Shown here: positions 46,572 through 56,295 of the stretch, one piece after another | How the letters are laid out: each line of letters begins with the position of its first letter | Numbering within the stretch: the first letter of the stretch is position 1 | Assembly: GCF_037044555.1 (NCBI RefSeq) | Contig: NZ_CP146275.1 | Span: forward strand, 910,501 to 974,500 | Length of the DNA stretch: 64,000 bases | From: Pelagibacterium nitratireducens | GTDB lineage: Bacteria; Pseudomonadota; Alphaproteobacteria; Rhizobiales; Devosiaceae | Reading direction: 5' to 3' | Notes under the pieces: model-generated | What the model was told of the DNA's origin: nothing | Database searches by the model: none | Seen by the model: only the letters and a program-made list of their open reading frames with translations | Position numbers and translations under genes: made by a program

Positions 46572-47198
46572 TCAGTCTCCCTGCTCGACGCCGCGGGCCG
46601 CCAGATAGGCGGAGATGCGGGTGTTGATTTCACTGGATATGGCGTTGATGTCGCGCACCAGCCCGCCATCGGCCCATTCGAGCCTGCCGTCGCCCATGCG
46701 GATTTCGGGATCGCCAAGAACGATGAGGCGGCCGGCAAATCCCGAAACCTTCATGCGCTCTTCAGCGATGGCCTTCATGGCGTCGCAAAGGTCGGGATGG
46801 CAGCGGATGACGAGGTGAGGCGCCGCTTCGAGCGAGGCCATGCATTCGGATAGCAGCGCTGCCAGCTCGGTCTGTGGTTCGCGGGCAATCAGGTGGGCGG
46901 CGAGCTTGCGCCCGACCGATGCGGCGAGCCCGACAGATTGACCCAGATGAAGCTTTTCGTAGTCTTCGATGGTCTGGACCATCTGGGCGACCTGGTTGGC
47001 CAGCTTTTCGGCGGATTTGGCAAGTGCGGTCGCCGATTGCGCTTCAACGCTCGATTGTCCGGCGGCGAGGCCCTGCCGGTAGCCCTCTTCGCGCGCTGCG
47101 GCGACCATCTGCTCGAACTCGGATTCGGGCATGGTCTTGCTGGCGGGCGGCTTGTGCGCCAGGTCCAGATCGAAGGTGAATTTGTGGGCGACACTCAC
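46572..47198 (-). CDS. fliH: Flagellar assembly protein FliH (FlbE-like)
   Basis: A 208-residue protein whose position between fliG and fliN matches FlbE/FliH in Caulobacter. It has a Gln/Ala-rich coiled-coil region (about residues 30-90) and a C-terminal domain with VIRCHPDL and [19 protein letters not shown], typical of FliH/SctL, the regulator of the FliI ATPase. The ATG overlaps the fliG stop (47195) in an ATGA arrangement, so translation is probably coupled. Confidence 0.9.
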   Translation of the reverse strand: MSVAHKFTFDLDLAHKPPASKTMPESEFEQMVAAAREEGYRQGLAAGQSSVEAQSATALAKSAEKLANQVAQMVQTIEDYEKLHLGQSVGLAASVGRKLAAHLIAREPQTELAALLSECMASLEAAPHLVIRCHPDLCDAMKAIAEERMKVSGFAGRLIVLGDPEIRMGDGRLEWADGGLVRDINAISSEINTRISAYLAARGVEQGD

Positions 47199-48268
47199 AG
47201 GATCATCTCCTCATCAGCCTTGCCCTTGTTGATGACGATCTCGCCGCGGGCCGCCAGGTCCTTGGCGGTGTTGACGAGGCGGGACTGTGCTTCGTCGACG
47301 TCCTTGAGGCGGACGGCGCCCATGGTTTCCATGTCGTCGCGCATCATGCCCGCGGCGCGGGTGGACATGTTGGCAAAGAAGAACTCTCGGGCCGCGTCGG
47401 ATGCGCCCTTGAGCGCCAAGGCCATTTCCTTTTTGTCGAAATTCTGCAGCAGGGTCTGGATGGCGGCGGATTCGAGGCGGGTGAGGTCATCGAAGGTGAA
47501 CATGAGGGCCTTGATGCGCTCGGCGCTGTCGCGGCTCTGGTCCTCGAGCGCCGTCATGAAGCGCGCCTCGGTCTGGCGATCGAAAGCATTGAAGATGTCG
47601 GCCATCTGCTCGTGGCTGTCGCGCCGCTGTGTGTGGCTGAGGGTCGACATGAATTCGGTGCGCAGGGTCGATTCGATCTTTTCGAGAATTTCCTTTTGCA
47701 CCGGGTCGATCGAGAGCATGCGCTGGACAACGTCGAGCGCGAGTTCTTCGGGCAACACCGCGAGCACGCGCGAGGCGTGGTCGGGGGAGATCTTGGTGAG
47801 GACCACGGCGATGGTCTGGGGGTATTCGTTCTTGAGATAGCTCGCGAGGATATCTTCCTGAACGTTGGAGAGCTTTTCCCAGATGTTGCGCCCGGCGGGT
47901 CCGCGGATTTCCTCCATGATCTGTTCGACGCGGTCCTGGGGCAGAAAGGACAGCAACAGGCGTTCGGTGGTGTCGGAATTGCCGGCCATGGTGCCGGTCG
48001 AAGAGACGCCCATGATGAATTCGGCCAGCAGTTCGTCGAGCATCTGCTGGGTTATGGGGCCAAGACGCACCATGGCGCGCGAAAGTGTCCTGATCTCGAC
48101 TTCATCGAGTTCTTCAAGGATGGGGCGACCGAAATCGGGGCCGAGCGCCAAAAGGAGCGCCGCAGCCTTTTCGTCGCCGCGCATCTGGCGCTGGGTGGCG
48201 TCGTCACCGACCTGGAGCCCTTTGGCGGGGCCGCCGTTCGGTTGTGCGTTGGGTTCAGTTAGTGCCAT
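47195..48268 (-). CDS. fliG: Flagellar motor switch protein FliG
   Basis: The 357-residue rotor protein that contacts the stator. N-terminal, middle (including the EHPQ-equivalent segment [12 protein letters not shown]) and C-terminal domains are all present. The torque helix carries charged residues in [19 protein letters not shown]. The gene follows fliF by seven bases and overlaps fliH, consistent with one operon. Confidence 0.96.
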   Translation of the reverse strand: MALTEPNAQPNGGPAKGLQVGDDATQRQMRGDEKAAALLLALGPDFGRPILEELDEVEIRTLSRAMVRLGPITQQMLDELLAEFIMGVSSTGTMAGNSDTTERLLLSFLPQDRVEQIMEEIRGPAGRNIWEKLSNVQEDILASYLKNEYPQTIAVVLTKISPDHASRVLAVLPEELALDVVQRMLSIDPVQKEILEKIESTLRTEFMSTLSHTQRRDSHEQMADIFNAFDRQTEARFMTALEDQSRDSAERIKALMFTFDDLTRLESAAIQTLLQNFDKKEMALALKGASDAAREFFFANMSTRAAGMMRDDMETMGAVRLKDVDEAQSRLVNTAKDLAARGEIVINKGKADEEMIL

Positions 48269-48275
48269 GGTGGTC

Positions 48276-49901
48276 CTATGCAGCCTCGCTCAGCCAGTCA
48301 CGGATAATCAGTGAAGCCTGTTTGGGGCTTTCTTCGACCAGTTCGCCGACCATCTTGAGGGCCTTGACCTGGGATTCGCCGAGCGATTTTGCGGTTTCCA
48401 TCCATGCTTCGGTCGCGGCCTCGCGGGAGCGGGCTTCGGCCAAGGGGTCTTCCTGGGGTTCCTTGTATTCGGCAGGGACGCTCGCGGTTTCGGGCAGGGC
48501 AAGCGGCTTGGGTTCGGGGGCCAGGACCTTTTTGACCAGCGGGCGCATGACGAACAGTACGAGAGCCAGCGCAATGAGCAGGGTCACTGCCATCTCGGCA
48601 AATTTCATCAGATCGTCGCGGCTGAATTCGAACAGACCCGGCTCGGCGGTGCCCGCTTCGATGCCGGGGCGCTCCGCAAACTGCATGTTGACGACCTCGA
48701 TCTGGTCGCCGCGATCGGCGTCATAGCCCATGGCGGTGCGCACCAGCGCGGTGATCTGATCGAGTTCGGCCTGCGGGCGCGGTTCGTAGATCGCATTGCC
48801 TGCCGCATCGTAGGTATAGACGCCATCGACCACAACGGCGACCGACATGCGTTTGATCGATCCGGCCTCGGTGACTTCGGTTTCGGTGGTCGAGGAGATT
48901 TCGTAATTGAGTGTTTCCTCGAGCGAGGACGAGGAGCTTTGCGTGCCGCCTTCGCCGCCCTGCTCGGATGCACCGGGCAATTCGTTGGCAACGGTCACCT
49001 GACCCGCACCACCAGGACCGTTCGACTGGTCGCCGGTTTCGACCATCTGGGTGGAGCGGACCACCTGTCCGTCCGGGTCGAAGGTTTCGGACGTGCGAGT
49101 GGAGCGGTTGAGGTCGAGTTCGGCCGAGACCTGGACCCGGGCCCGGCCGAGACCGACGACCGACGCCAGCAATTCTTCGAGCCGCGTACGCATGCGGGTT
49201 TCAACGCCAAGGGTCCGCTCTTCCACCGCCTGCGCGGTGATCGAAACTTCACCTTCGCCGGTTCCCGACGCCAGAAGTGAGCCCGAACTGTCAACGATTG
49301 AGACCGCGTTGGGTGACAGGCCTTCGATGGCGGACGCTACCAGATGCTGGACCGCGCGAATTTCGCCGGCCGAGAGCTGGCCGCGGACGGTCAGAACGAT
49401 CGAGGCGGAGGCCTCCTGGATGTCGCGGCGAAACAGTTCACGTTCGGGCAGCACAAGGTGAACCCGGGCGCTCTGGACGCGGCTGAGCCCGCCGATGGTG
49501 CGGGCCAGTTCGCCCTCAAGGGCGCGAATGTGATTGATGTTCTGGACGAAGCTTGTGGCGCCGAGTGTCGACTGGTTGTCAAAGATTTCGTAGCCGACCT
49601 GACCGCGGGCCGGCAGGCCGTCCTGGGCCAGCGACATGCGGATCGTGGTGATCTGGTCGCGCGGGACGAGGAGGGTCGCGCCTTCATTGCGGATTTCGTA
49701 GGGAATGCCCATGCCGCCCAGTTCGGCGATGATGGCGGCGGAATCGTCAAATTCGAGGTTGGTGTAGAGGGGGGCGAGTTGAGGGGTGGTCGAGCGAACC
49801 ATGATGAAGGCGAAAAAACCCAGTATCATGACCGCTACGACGGCCATCGCGGCGATGCGCGCCACGCCGAGCTTGCCCAGCAGTTCCCCCAATTGATTCA
49901 C
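48276..49901 (-). CDS. fliF: Flagellar MS-ring protein FliF
   Basis: Forms the MS ring in the inner membrane on which the motor is built. It has 541 residues with two transmembrane helices (about residues 13-35 and 432-455) bracketing a periplasmic part with ring-building motifs; segments such as [15 protein letters not shown] are typical. The C-terminal tail that binds FliG is conserved ([20 protein letters not shown]). It is the first gene of the fliF-fliG-fliH-fliN-flbD-flhA set and has a near-consensus CtrA site about 117 bases upstream. Confidence 0.96.
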   Translation of the reverse strand: MNQLGELLGKLGVARIAAMAVVAVMILGFFAFIMVRSTTPQLAPLYTNLEFDDSAAIIAELGGMGIPYEIRNEGATLLVPRDQITTIRMSLAQDGLPARGQVGYEIFDNQSTLGATSFVQNINHIRALEGELARTIGGLSRVQSARVHLVLPERELFRRDIQEASASIVLTVRGQLSAGEIRAVQHLVASAIEGLSPNAVSIVDSSGSLLASGTGEGEVSITAQAVEERTLGVETRMRTRLEELLASVVGLGRARVQVSAELDLNRSTRTSETFDPDGQVVRSTQMVETGDQSNGPGGAGQVTVANELPGASEQGGEGGTQSSSSSLEETLNYEISSTTETEVTEAGSIKRMSVAVVVDGVYTYDAAGNAIYEPRPQAELDQITALVRTAMGYDADRGDQIEVVNMQFAERPGIEAGTAEPGLFEFSRDDLMKFAEMAVTLLIALALVLFVMRPLVKKVLAPEPKPLALPETASVPAEYKEPQEDPLAEARSREAATEAWMETAKSLGESQVKALKMVGELVEESPKQASLIIRDWLSEAA

Positions 49902-50017
49902 GCAGCACCCTTAAGCCTAGTCGTTCGCTTTGTTGGCGCATCCTGAGCGGTTGCACCTTGGAATACGGCGTAAAACAAATCACCGAGCCCACTGGGCAAA
50001 ATATGCCTAGCCTATGG

Positions 50018-50032
50018 TAAACAAGGTGTTAA
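50018..50032 (-). promoter_or_regulatory. Candidate CtrA box upstream of fliF
   Basis: On the minus strand: TTAA, CACCTTG, TTTA, one base off TTAA-N7-TTAA. The Caulobacter fliF operon is a classic CtrA-activated class II promoter, and the distance here suits such a promoter. Confidence 0.5.
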
Positions 50033-50102
50033 CCAACTCTCCCACAATGCAAAAACGGCAATTTTTGCCGGTCCGGGGTGTGGGAAAAGTCGGGGGAATG
50101 CA

Positions 50103-50135
50103 CAAAACCCGCCACGGTGACCGTAGCGGGTTTTG
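50103..50135. terminator. Near-perfect palindromic terminator between sciP and fliF
   Basis: CAAAACCCGC pairs with GCGGGTTTTG, with an inner ACGGT/ACCGT stem and one mismatch. A-runs on one side and T-runs on the other make it effective on both strands. It should stop sciP transcripts before the fliF promoter. Confidence 0.85.
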
Positions 50136-50158
50136 ATTTTGAAGGCGCGAAAACGTGT

Positions 50159-50178
50159 GCTGAACGCCGGCGTTCAGC
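50159..50178. repeat. Perfect 20-base palindrome across the sciP stop codon
   Basis: GCTGAACGCCGGCGTTCAGC is fully self-complementary, with no loop. It spans the sciP TGA (50176-50174) and could be a dimeric protein site or add to 3' end protection. Confidence 0.5.
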
Positions 50179-50452
50179 CTTCCCGATAGTGCTGAATCCA
50201 GGTGGTTCGCAGCCCGGCAAGACCATGCTTGTCGATGGCGGCTTGCCAATTGAGGAATTCATCGACGCTCAGGGTATAGCGCTCACAAGCCTCTTCGAGA
50301 CTCAAAAGCCCACCACGAACGGCGGCGACGACCTCAGCCTTGCGGCGGATGACCCAACGCTTCGTATTCGGAGGCGGCAGGTCGGCAATGGTCAGCGGAC
50401 TGCCATCGGGACCTATCACGTATTTCACGCGCGGACGCATTTGGACGGTCAT
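50174..50452 (-). CDS. sciP: CtrA inhibitor SciP (DUF1153)
   Basis: A 92-residue helix-turn-helix protein, the same size as Caulobacter SciP. The conserved DUF1153 core is clear: KYVIGPDGSPLTIADLPPP, TKRWVIRRKAEVVAAVRGG and SLEEACERYTLSVDEFLNWQ. SciP binds CtrA or its promoters and blocks CtrA-dependent transcription in G1-like cells. It stands among flagellar genes that CtrA is expected to activate, with its own candidate CtrA site upstream, so a feedback loop is likely. Confidence 0.94.
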   Translation of the reverse strand: MTVQMRPRVKYVIGPDGSPLTIADLPPPNTKRWVIRRKAEVVAAVRGGLLSLEEACERYTLSVDEFLNWQAAIDKHGLAGLRTTWIQHYREG

Positions 50453-50505
50453 TTTACTCTCTACTCAACCTGACCATAACCAGCGCTTACACTAGCGCGG
50501 GTGGC

Positions 50506-50520
50506 TTAAAAATTGGCTAA
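50506..50520. promoter_or_regulatory. Candidate CtrA box upstream of sciP
   Basis: TTAA, AAATTGG, CTAA is one base off the consensus and lies 54 bases before the sciP start. CtrA activates sciP in Caulobacter. A one-mismatch site in an AT-richer intergenic stretch can arise by chance. Confidence 0.4.
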
Positions 50521-50626
50521 GCGGAAACTTACAACCGGTTAAGATGGCATGCAGAATGCGAGGGCAAAACGCACGCGCTCACGACGTCTGTGCAGCAAAT
50601 TCAATGGGATAGGCGTGAGAGGGACT

Positions 50627-51340
50627 TCAGGCCGCTTCCTGCTCGGTCTCGGGCGTTTCCGGATCGGGCGTCGGCTCGGCGTTCGTCGAGCGAACGGCGG
50701 AGATCGAAGAGAGCGGAATGCGCAGATCGCCGATCAGGATATAGGGTTCGGAGCCGCTGACGTCGACGCCTTCGACAACACCCTGCATCTCGGTGGCCAC
50801 GGGAACATATTTTCCATCGCCATCGCGGGCGTCGATGGTGATCGTGAACTGGCCCGAGTTGAGCTTGGTGCCGCTCGAGGTGGTGCCGTCCCAAACGATC
50901 TGGTCTGTGCCCGCCTCGAGCGACAGATTCTCGGTATAGACGACGTTGCCGGCAGCGTCCTTGATGGTGATGTTGGTGTTTTCGGCTGCCGCATCGACGC
51001 GGTAAACCCAGTTTGCCACACCATCGACAAGGTCGGTGGTCGCCCCCGAGGCGGTGACGGTCTTGCCGACATAGCTTACCGCCTGGGCGTTGTTTGAATT
51101 CTGCGAAGACTGCATCATCGCTTCGAGAAATTCATTGGTCTTGAGCTGCTGTTCGACCGAGGTGAACTGCACCAGCTGCTGGGTGAACTGGTTGGTATCG
51201 AGCGGCTCGAGCGGGTTCTGGTTCTTGAGCTGGGTGGTCAGAAGCTGCAGGAAGGTGTCGAAATTGTCGGCAATGGTCTTGCGGCTGTTGCCGAGATCAG
51301 AGCCCGATGTTGTTGATGTGCCTGAGACGGAATCGACCAT
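50627..51340 (-). CDS. flgD: Flagellar hook capping protein FlgD
   Basis: A 237-residue scaffold needed to polymerise the hook. The N-terminal signature is clear (NFDTFLQLLTTQLKNQNPLE, then PLDTNQFTQQLVQFTSVEQQ), followed by a FlgD Tudor/Ig-like domain (about residues 85-215) and a short acidic tail. It has no signal peptide because it is exported by the flagellar apparatus. It follows fliK by 12 bases on the same strand. Confidence 0.95.
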   Translation of the reverse strand: MVDSVSGTSTTSGSDLGNSRKTIADNFDTFLQLLTTQLKNQNPLEPLDTNQFTQQLVQFTSVEQQLKTNEFLEAMMQSSQNSNNAQAVSYVGKTVTASGATTDLVDGVANWVYRVDAAAENTNITIKDAAGNVVYTENLSLEAGTDQIVWDGTTSSGTKLNSGQFTITIDARDGDGKYVPVATEMQGVVEGVDVSGSEPYILIGDLRIPLSSISAVRSTNAEPTPDPETPETEQEAA

Positions 51341-51352
51341 AGCTTTAGGTCC

Positions 51353-52762
51353 TTATACCCAGAGGTTTACGGCATCGAGCCGTGCATAGCCATATGCGGA
51401 GCCGGCCGGGTCGGACAGCGCCGCCGGGCCTTGAGATGATTGAGATGCAGGATCGATGACACTCATGCGCCAGGGCGTGCGCTCGGTGTCGTTTCCGTCA
51501 TTGCCGCTGCTTTGCTGGCCGAGCGAAAATTCCAGCTCGGTCTTGCTTGCATCGAGCCCGGCGTCGGCCAGGGCGCGTTCAAGAGCGCGCTGGTCGCGCT
51601 GGAGCAGGTCGAGGGTTTCGCTGCGCTCGACGGCGAGACGGGCGACAACATTGCCGGAATTGTCCATTTCCATGCGCACGTCGATGCGGCCCAACTCTGG
51701 CGGGTTGAGCCGGATTTCAAAGCGGTTGACGCCGTTCTGAACGTGACGGGAAATCTCGGCGGCAATGTGGGGCAGATTGATCTGCGCTTCGGGGCGCTGA
51801 TAGAGCGCCGCTTCGGGGCGCGCCAGTGCCGTTGGACCCGATGTCGATGGCTGGGATTGGCCGGGCTGGATGGTGAGCCCATCGGGGGTTTCGACGTTTT
51901 CCTGCGGCGCGGTGGCAGCCGGACCGCCGGCTGCACCATTTTGCTGCGCGCTCGATCTGGCTTCGTTGCCCGATGGCGACTGAGACGTTTGCCCACCCTG
52001 AACGAGCGAGCGTTCGGGACCGGCGGAAGCATCGCTTTTTGCGGCGCCGGCCGCCGGCTTGTCGGAGGCTTCCGGTTCGCCGGTTTCGCCGGACTGGGCG
52101 GCAATGGTGGCGGCGGGGTTCAGGCGGGTTTCGCTTTCGACATGTCTGACCGCGACAGTGGCCTGAGCCTGCTCGTCGGCCATGGCGCTCTGGATGGCGG
52201 CCACGTGGCTGTCGAGGGTTTTGGCAAGTGCCGTCAGCCGCGCGGCGACTTCGGGCGCGTCCTCACGCAATGTGTCGGCGATGCGCGCCGAGAGCGCGGC
52301 AAGGGTATCGAGCGGGCCGAAACCGTCTCCGGCGTCCAGACCCAATTGAGCTGCGAGATCGGAGAGCGCCGTCAGGCCGGGAGAGCCGAGCGGGGGTAAG
52401 GGGGCGCCCTGATCGAGAAGGCCCTCTATTCCGGCCAGCAGGTTTTGAAGCTCGTCAAGATCGGTTTCGTCGATCGGTTCACCGTCCTTGAGCTTGCCGG
52501 ATAGCGCGGCCAGCTTTTCAAGCAGCGTCGACAACTCGGTTCCCATTCGGGTGGCCAGTTCAGTCCCGGCCAGCGGGTCGATGGTCGGGCCGGGCCGAGC
52601 CGGGCCGGTGCCGATCTGGTTGCCGGTGCCCGTGTTGGCCGATGGCCCCAGGGCGATGAGGCTGGAGAAATCGATTGCGCCACCGGCTTGGCTCGCGGCC
52701 CCCGGTTTGGCGGGGACGGCGGCGGGAGCGGGCCTTGTTCCGATGCTGATCGCGTTGGTCAC
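51353..52762 (-). CDS. fliK: Flagellar hook-length control protein FliK
   Basis: A 469-residue molecular ruler that ends hook growth and switches export specificity. Residues 1-310 are low-complexity, rich in Ala, Gly, Pro and Gln, as usual for FliK. The conserved C-terminal domain (about 325-425) has NGVNRFEIRLNPPELGRIDV and the following VRMEMDNSGNVVARL. Identification rests on this domain and on flgD directly downstream. Confidence 0.92.
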   Translation of the reverse strand: MTNAISIGTRPAPAAVPAKPGAASQAGGAIDFSSLIALGPSANTGTGNQIGTGPARPGPTIDPLAGTELATRMGTELSTLLEKLAALSGKLKDGEPIDETDLDELQNLLAGIEGLLDQGAPLPPLGSPGLTALSDLAAQLGLDAGDGFGPLDTLAALSARIADTLREDAPEVAARLTALAKTLDSHVAAIQSAMADEQAQATVAVRHVESETRLNPAATIAAQSGETGEPEASDKPAAGAAKSDASAGPERSLVQGGQTSQSPSGNEARSSAQQNGAAGGPAATAPQENVETPDGLTIQPGQSQPSTSGPTALARPEAALYQRPEAQINLPHIAAEISRHVQNGVNRFEIRLNPPELGRIDVRMEMDNSGNVVARLAVERSETLDLLQRDQRALERALADAGLDASKTELEFSLGQQSSGNDGNDTERTPWRMSVIDPASQSSQGPAALSDPAGSAYGYARLDAVNLWV

Positions 52763-52978
52763 TTGGTTCGAACTCGTGTGCGCACAATGGGTCGATCAAC
52801 GCGTTGCAAGAGGGATGCCAGTTGGAAGGTATCGCATTTTCCCTTTTAAATCAGTTGTTTGGATGATGGTATGTGATGCGTTTTGGGGTTCGGGCGGCAG
52901 GTTTGTCCGGGCAAGCGGCAAAAAATGCCGGCCTAAGTTGCGGCCGGCGCCACAAGGGCGTAAAAGCTGCCCATTGTG

Positions 52979-52999
52979 CCGGATGGGAGTGCCATCCGG
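52979..52999 (+). promoter_or_regulatory. Leader hairpin upstream of mnmA
   Basis: CCGGATGG pairs perfectly with CCATCCGG around GAGTG, 40 bases before the mnmA ATG, and is followed by TTTGT. A second stem (GCCGGCC/GGCCGGC, about 52927-52948) lies just upstream. They may form an attenuator or simply a leader structure. Confidence 0.4.
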
Positions 53000-53039
53000 T
53001 TTGTCCGCTGGCCCTTGACCCCAACCGGATGTGAGAAAA

Positions 53040-54188
53040 ATGGTGAACTCCCTTGGTTTCGACCGGTCCCCCGGCGAAACGCGCGTCGTCGTCGCAATGT
53101 CGGGCGGCGTTGATTCTTCAGTCGTTGCCGGACTTCTGGCCCGTGAGGGCTATGAGGTGATCGGTGTTACCCTGCAGCTTTACGATCATGGCGAAGCCAC
53201 GTTCCGCAAGGGATCGTGTTGCGCCGGGCAGGACATCCACGATGCCCGTCGCGTATCGGCGACCCTTGGCATTCCCCACTATGTGCTCGATTACGAGGAA
53301 CGGTTCAAAAAGGCGGTGATCGAGCCGTTCGCTGAAAGCTACGCGCTGGGCGAGACGCCAATTCCGTGCGTTTCGTGCAACCAGTCCGTCAAATTCGTGG
53401 ACCTGATGGAAGTGGCCCGCGATCTGGGGGCTGATTGTCTTGCGACCGGCCATTATGTCCGCTCGCGGATGGTCGATGGCAAGCGCCAGCTTCTGCGTCC
53501 CCTCGATGGCGACAAGGATCAGACCTATTTCCTGTTTGCCACAACGGCCGGTCAGCTCGATTTCCTGCGCTTTCCCCTGGGCAACATGACCAAGGACGAA
53601 ACGCGGGAACTGGCGCGCGACATGGGGTTGGTGGTTGCCGAAAAGAGCGACAGCCAGGACATCTGTTTCGTGCCCAGGGGCTCTTATTCCGATGTGATCA
53701 GGAAACTGATGCCCGAAGCGGAAAAGCCCGGCGATATTGTCGATGCGCATGGCCGGGTGCTCGGGCGCCACAAGGGAATAATCCATTACACTGTCGGGCA
53801 GCGTCGCGGACTGGGCATTGCCTCGGGTGAGCCGCTCTATGTGCTGCGGCTCGATGCGAAGACGCAGCAGGTGGTGGTGGGACCCAAGGCGGCACTTTCG
53901 GCCCATACGGTCCGGCTACGGGACCTTAACTGGCTCGGGCCGCGTCCCCTGGCCGAAATGGCCGATGGGAACGGGTTGGCGCTCGAAGCCAAAGTGCGCT
54001 CGACACGGGCGCCCCAGGAAGCGGTGATCAACATTCGCGACGGCGAGGTCTATGTGACACTGATCGCCGGGGAAACAGGCATTGCGCCGGGCCAGGCCTG
54101 CGTTCTCTACTCCGACGATAGCGCCGATGCACAGGTTCTGGGCGGTGGGTTCATTGCCGAAACGGTGCCGGCGGCGCTCGTCGCCTGA
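53040..54188 (+). CDS. mnmA: tRNA 2-thiouridine(34) synthase
   Basis: Thiolates the wobble uridine of tRNA for Lys, Glu and Gln. The ATP-pyrophosphatase loop is SGGVDSS (near residue 22). The catalytic cysteines lie in the expected segments, [11 protein letters not shown] (first Cys) and SDSQDICFV (second). [15 protein letters not shown] and the C-terminal barrel follow. From the ATG it has 382 residues; an in-frame GTG nine bases earlier (53031) is also possible. It is a single gene facing a small membrane-protein gene. Confidence 0.96.
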   Translation: MVNSLGFDRSPGETRVVVAMSGGVDSSVVAGLLAREGYEVIGVTLQLYDHGEATFRKGSCCAGQDIHDARRVSATLGIPHYVLDYEERFKKAVIEPFAESYALGETPIPCVSCNQSVKFVDLMEVARDLGADCLATGHYVRSRMVDGKRQLLRPLDGDKDQTYFLFATTAGQLDFLRFPLGNMTKDETRELARDMGLVVAEKSDSQDICFVPRGSYSDVIRKLMPEAEKPGDIVDAHGRVLGRHKGIIHYTVGQRRGLGIASGEPLYVLRLDAKTQQVVVGPKAALSAHTVRLRDLNWLGPRPLAEMADGNGLALEAKVRSTRAPQEAVINIRDGEVYVTLIAGETGIAPGQACVLYSDDSADAQVLGGGFIAETVPAALVA

Positions 54189-54203
54189 GCGGCGCCCGAC
54201 GCG

Positions 54204-54422
54204 TTATTGTGCGTCCTGAACCTCGTCGGGTGTCTGCGCAGTGGGTTCAGAGCCGGGCTCTATTGTCGAGAGGTCTTCGACGGCGCTGGCTCCTGCCACG
54301 CTGCCTTCGCCCCATTCATTGATCGTCGCGACGATCGTTGCGCCAATGGTAACGGCGGCCAGAGCGCCGAAAATCAGAAGGATGATGCGATTGCCCCAAT
54401 TGGGCTTTTCGGTCTCGGCCAT
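54204..54422 (-). CDS. Small single-pass membrane protein
   Basis: A 72-residue protein: short cytosolic start (MAETEKPNWGNR), one transmembrane helix (about residues 13-35) and an acidic Glu/Asp/Ser-rich tail. The ATG at 54422 has an AAGGAG ribosome site six bases upstream; a longer form starting at 54449 would run into intergenic repeat copy 3. It converges on mnmA. The family is not recognised; small proteins of this shape are frequent in Devosia-like genomes. Confidence 0.68.
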   Translation of the reverse strand: MAETEKPNWGNRIILLIFGALAAVTIGATIVATINEWGEGSVAGASAVEDLSTIEPGSEPTAQTPDEVQDAQ

Positions 54423-54437
54423 GGCGTTCTCCTTGCT

Positions 54438-54541
54438 GGAGCCGTTCACGTTCTGATGGAATCAAAGCGAGGGCTCTAAACCTTTGTTCTGTCGCGCGTC
54501 CGAACCGGCAAAGTGGCATCCACTTTGTCTGGACACGCTCC
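54438..54541. repeat. Two-module intergenic repeat, copy 3 (diverged)
   Basis: Same order as copy 1, but the first palindrome has decayed (TTCTGATGGAATCAAAG) while outer GGAGCC/GGCTCT-like and GCGTCC/GGACACGC elements remain. It begins about three bases from the ribosome site of the small membrane-protein gene. Confidence 0.8.
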
Positions 54542-54644
54542 AAAAGCGAGTAGCTGTCTCTGACATAAAGGGCCGGGAGAAAAATTTCCAAGGATATTGC
54601 CGCGCCAATCGTCACAGTGGGCGGCAGGCCCTGCCATCTGAAAG

Positions 54645-54674
54645 AAAAGGCCCGGAAGTGTCCCGGGCCTTTTT
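54645..54674. terminator. Terminator after the dioxygenase gene
   Basis: AAAAGGCCCGG and CCGGGCCTTTT pair around an AAGTGTC loop. It lies two bases past the stop codon of the minus-strand dioxygenase gene and has T-runs in both directions. Confidence 0.85.
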
Positions 54675-54676
54675 GA

Positions 54677-55630
54677 TTAATCGATCGATTTGAGGCCCGC
54701 CTCTATCTGGGCACGCTTGGGTTCGAGGAACGGGGGCAGGGCAAGGTTTTCGCCGAGCGTTTCCATCGGTTCATCGACATCGAAACCGGGGCCGTCGGTG
54801 GCGATTTCGAAAAGGATCCCGTTGGGCTCGCGGAAATAGAGCGAGGTGAAATAGTATCGCTCGACTTCGCCGGAGGTGCGCAGGCCAGCCTGAGCGGCGC
54901 GGGCCACCCATTGGTCGAACTGCTTTTTGTCCGGCGTGCGGAAGGCGACGTGGTGCACACCACCTGCGCCAGGCCGGGCGAAAGGCAGGTCGGGTTCGAC
55001 GGCAACATGCAACTCGGCCGAAGCACCGCCATCGCCCATGGTAAAGACATGGATCTCGCCCTGATCGTCGGTCGCGGGATGGGTGCGGATGTTGCGCATG
55101 TTCATGACGACCGTCAGTACGGCCTCGGAGCGCTTGAGATCGGGCACGCTCATGGTGATCGGCCCAAGCCCCTTGATCTGGCGCTCTTTGGGAACGGGGC
55201 TCTTGTCCCAGGGCTGGGCGCCGCCGGCCCTTGTGTCGTTGACGAGCCGCAGGCGTTGGCCCTCCGGATCTTCGAAATCGAGCGCCATGTGGCCGGCCCG
55301 TTCGGCAATATCGGAGGTCTTGACGCCATTGGCTTCAAGATGGGTCTTCCACCAGGCAAGCGATGTCTCGCCCTCGACCCGAAATGCCGTGCGCACGACG
55401 GAATGGGTGCCGCGCTGTTCGGGCGCGGTGGGCCAATCAAAGAAAGTGATATCGGAGCCGGGCGAAGCTTTGCCGTCGCCATAAAACAGGTGATAGGCGC
55501 TGGTGTCGTCCTGATTGACCGTGCGCTTGACCAGCCGCAGGCCCAGAACCTGGGTGTAAAAGCGCAGGTTCTCGCGCGCGTTGGCGGTTATCGCGGTCAG
55601 ATGGTGCAGTCCGGTAAGGTCGAGGGCCAT
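54677..55630 (-). CDS. Ring-cleaving dioxygenase of the glyoxalase superfamily
   Basis: A 317-residue protein with tandem vicinal-oxygen-chelate modules (about residues 5-125 and 150-280). The start LTGLHHLTAITANARENLRF and the second-module motif GAGGVHHVAFRTPD carry the metal-binding His residues; a Glu in NGILFEIATD completes the usual His-His-Glu site. It resembles the MhqO/LinE-like group that opens hydroquinones or catechols. The ATG at 55630 has GGAGA upstream; the frame runs on to 55774. No aromatic pathway genes adjoin, so quinone detoxification is as likely as catabolism. Confidence 0.85.
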   Translation of the reverse strand: MALDLTGLHHLTAITANARENLRFYTQVLGLRLVKRTVNQDDTSAYHLFYGDGKASPGSDITFFDWPTAPEQRGTHSVVRTAFRVEGETSLAWWKTHLEANGVKTSDIAERAGHMALDFEDPEGQRLRLVNDTRAGGAQPWDKSPVPKERQIKGLGPITMSVPDLKRSEAVLTVVMNMRNIRTHPATDDQGEIHVFTMGDGGASAELHVAVEPDLPFARPGAGGVHHVAFRTPDKKQFDQWVARAAQAGLRTSGEVERYYFTSLYFREPNGILFEIATDGPGFDVDEPMETLGENLALPPFLEPKRAQIEAGLKSID

Positions 55631-55761
55631 GACGGTCTCCAAATCCAGTGTTCGTTGAGCGTAACATAGTCCGGCTTGGAGTTCGCCAAAACGGGTGCAA
55701 ACCGAATTCATTATTCGACAGAGGCGAACGATCACTTTTCGGCGCGGGGATTGCCACCAAT

Positions 55762-56230
55762 ATGGAATGGACAATTCTAACGCCTTGCCGCTCGTCCGTT
55801 TGGGACCGCAAAACGCTGGTATTGGTGGACGGCGCCAGCAAATCCGATGTACCCGGTGCGGATGGGCTCGAGAATGTCTGGCGCTCCTATTTCGCTTCGA
55901 TCTTCAATCCGGCCCGCCTCAAGGTTTCTGCCATGACCGCCGAAATGCCACGTAAATATTGGCGCAACCGAGCGACCGGGAAGATATCGAGGGCAATCCC
56001 TTCGTGGGGCGCGCCGCAGGGTGCTCGATGCGGTCATGCCCGAAGTGGGGATCGACCGGACAAAGGTTTTCGCGACCGTTCACCCCTCCTATCTGCTGCG
56101 CATGCCCGACCGGGCCAAGGCCGCCCAGGAGCGGAAGGCTTTCGCGCGCGACCTGGATGCCGTCAGGCACTATATGGAAACCATAAAAGGGGGCAGCGTG
56201 GCGCTTGACAGAGACAACGCCGGTCCCTAA
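55762..56230 (+). pseudogene. Decayed DUF4130 / uracil-DNA glycosylase (UdgX-like) gene
   Basis: Fragments in three reading frames recall the fused DUF4130-UdgX family. Frame 1 gives the end of DUF4130 (WTILTPCRSSVWD, NVWRSYFASIFNPARLK, AMTAEMPRKYWRN). From about 55960 another frame gives the glycosylase motif QPSDREDIEGNPFVGRAAG. From about 56021 a third gives VLDAVMPEVGIDRTKVF joined directly to ATVHPSYLLRMPD and the normal C-terminus. The N-terminal part of DUF4130 and the whole middle of the glycosylase are missing. At least three deletion or frameshift scars make function impossible. It ends 66 bases before a tRNA gene. Confidence 0.75.
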
Positions 56231-56295
56231 TAAGCCCCGTGCCGTCAGCCCCTCGCGCCGACGGTCGGCCGCCCCGCGCGGCCAAGCCCTGAAGG

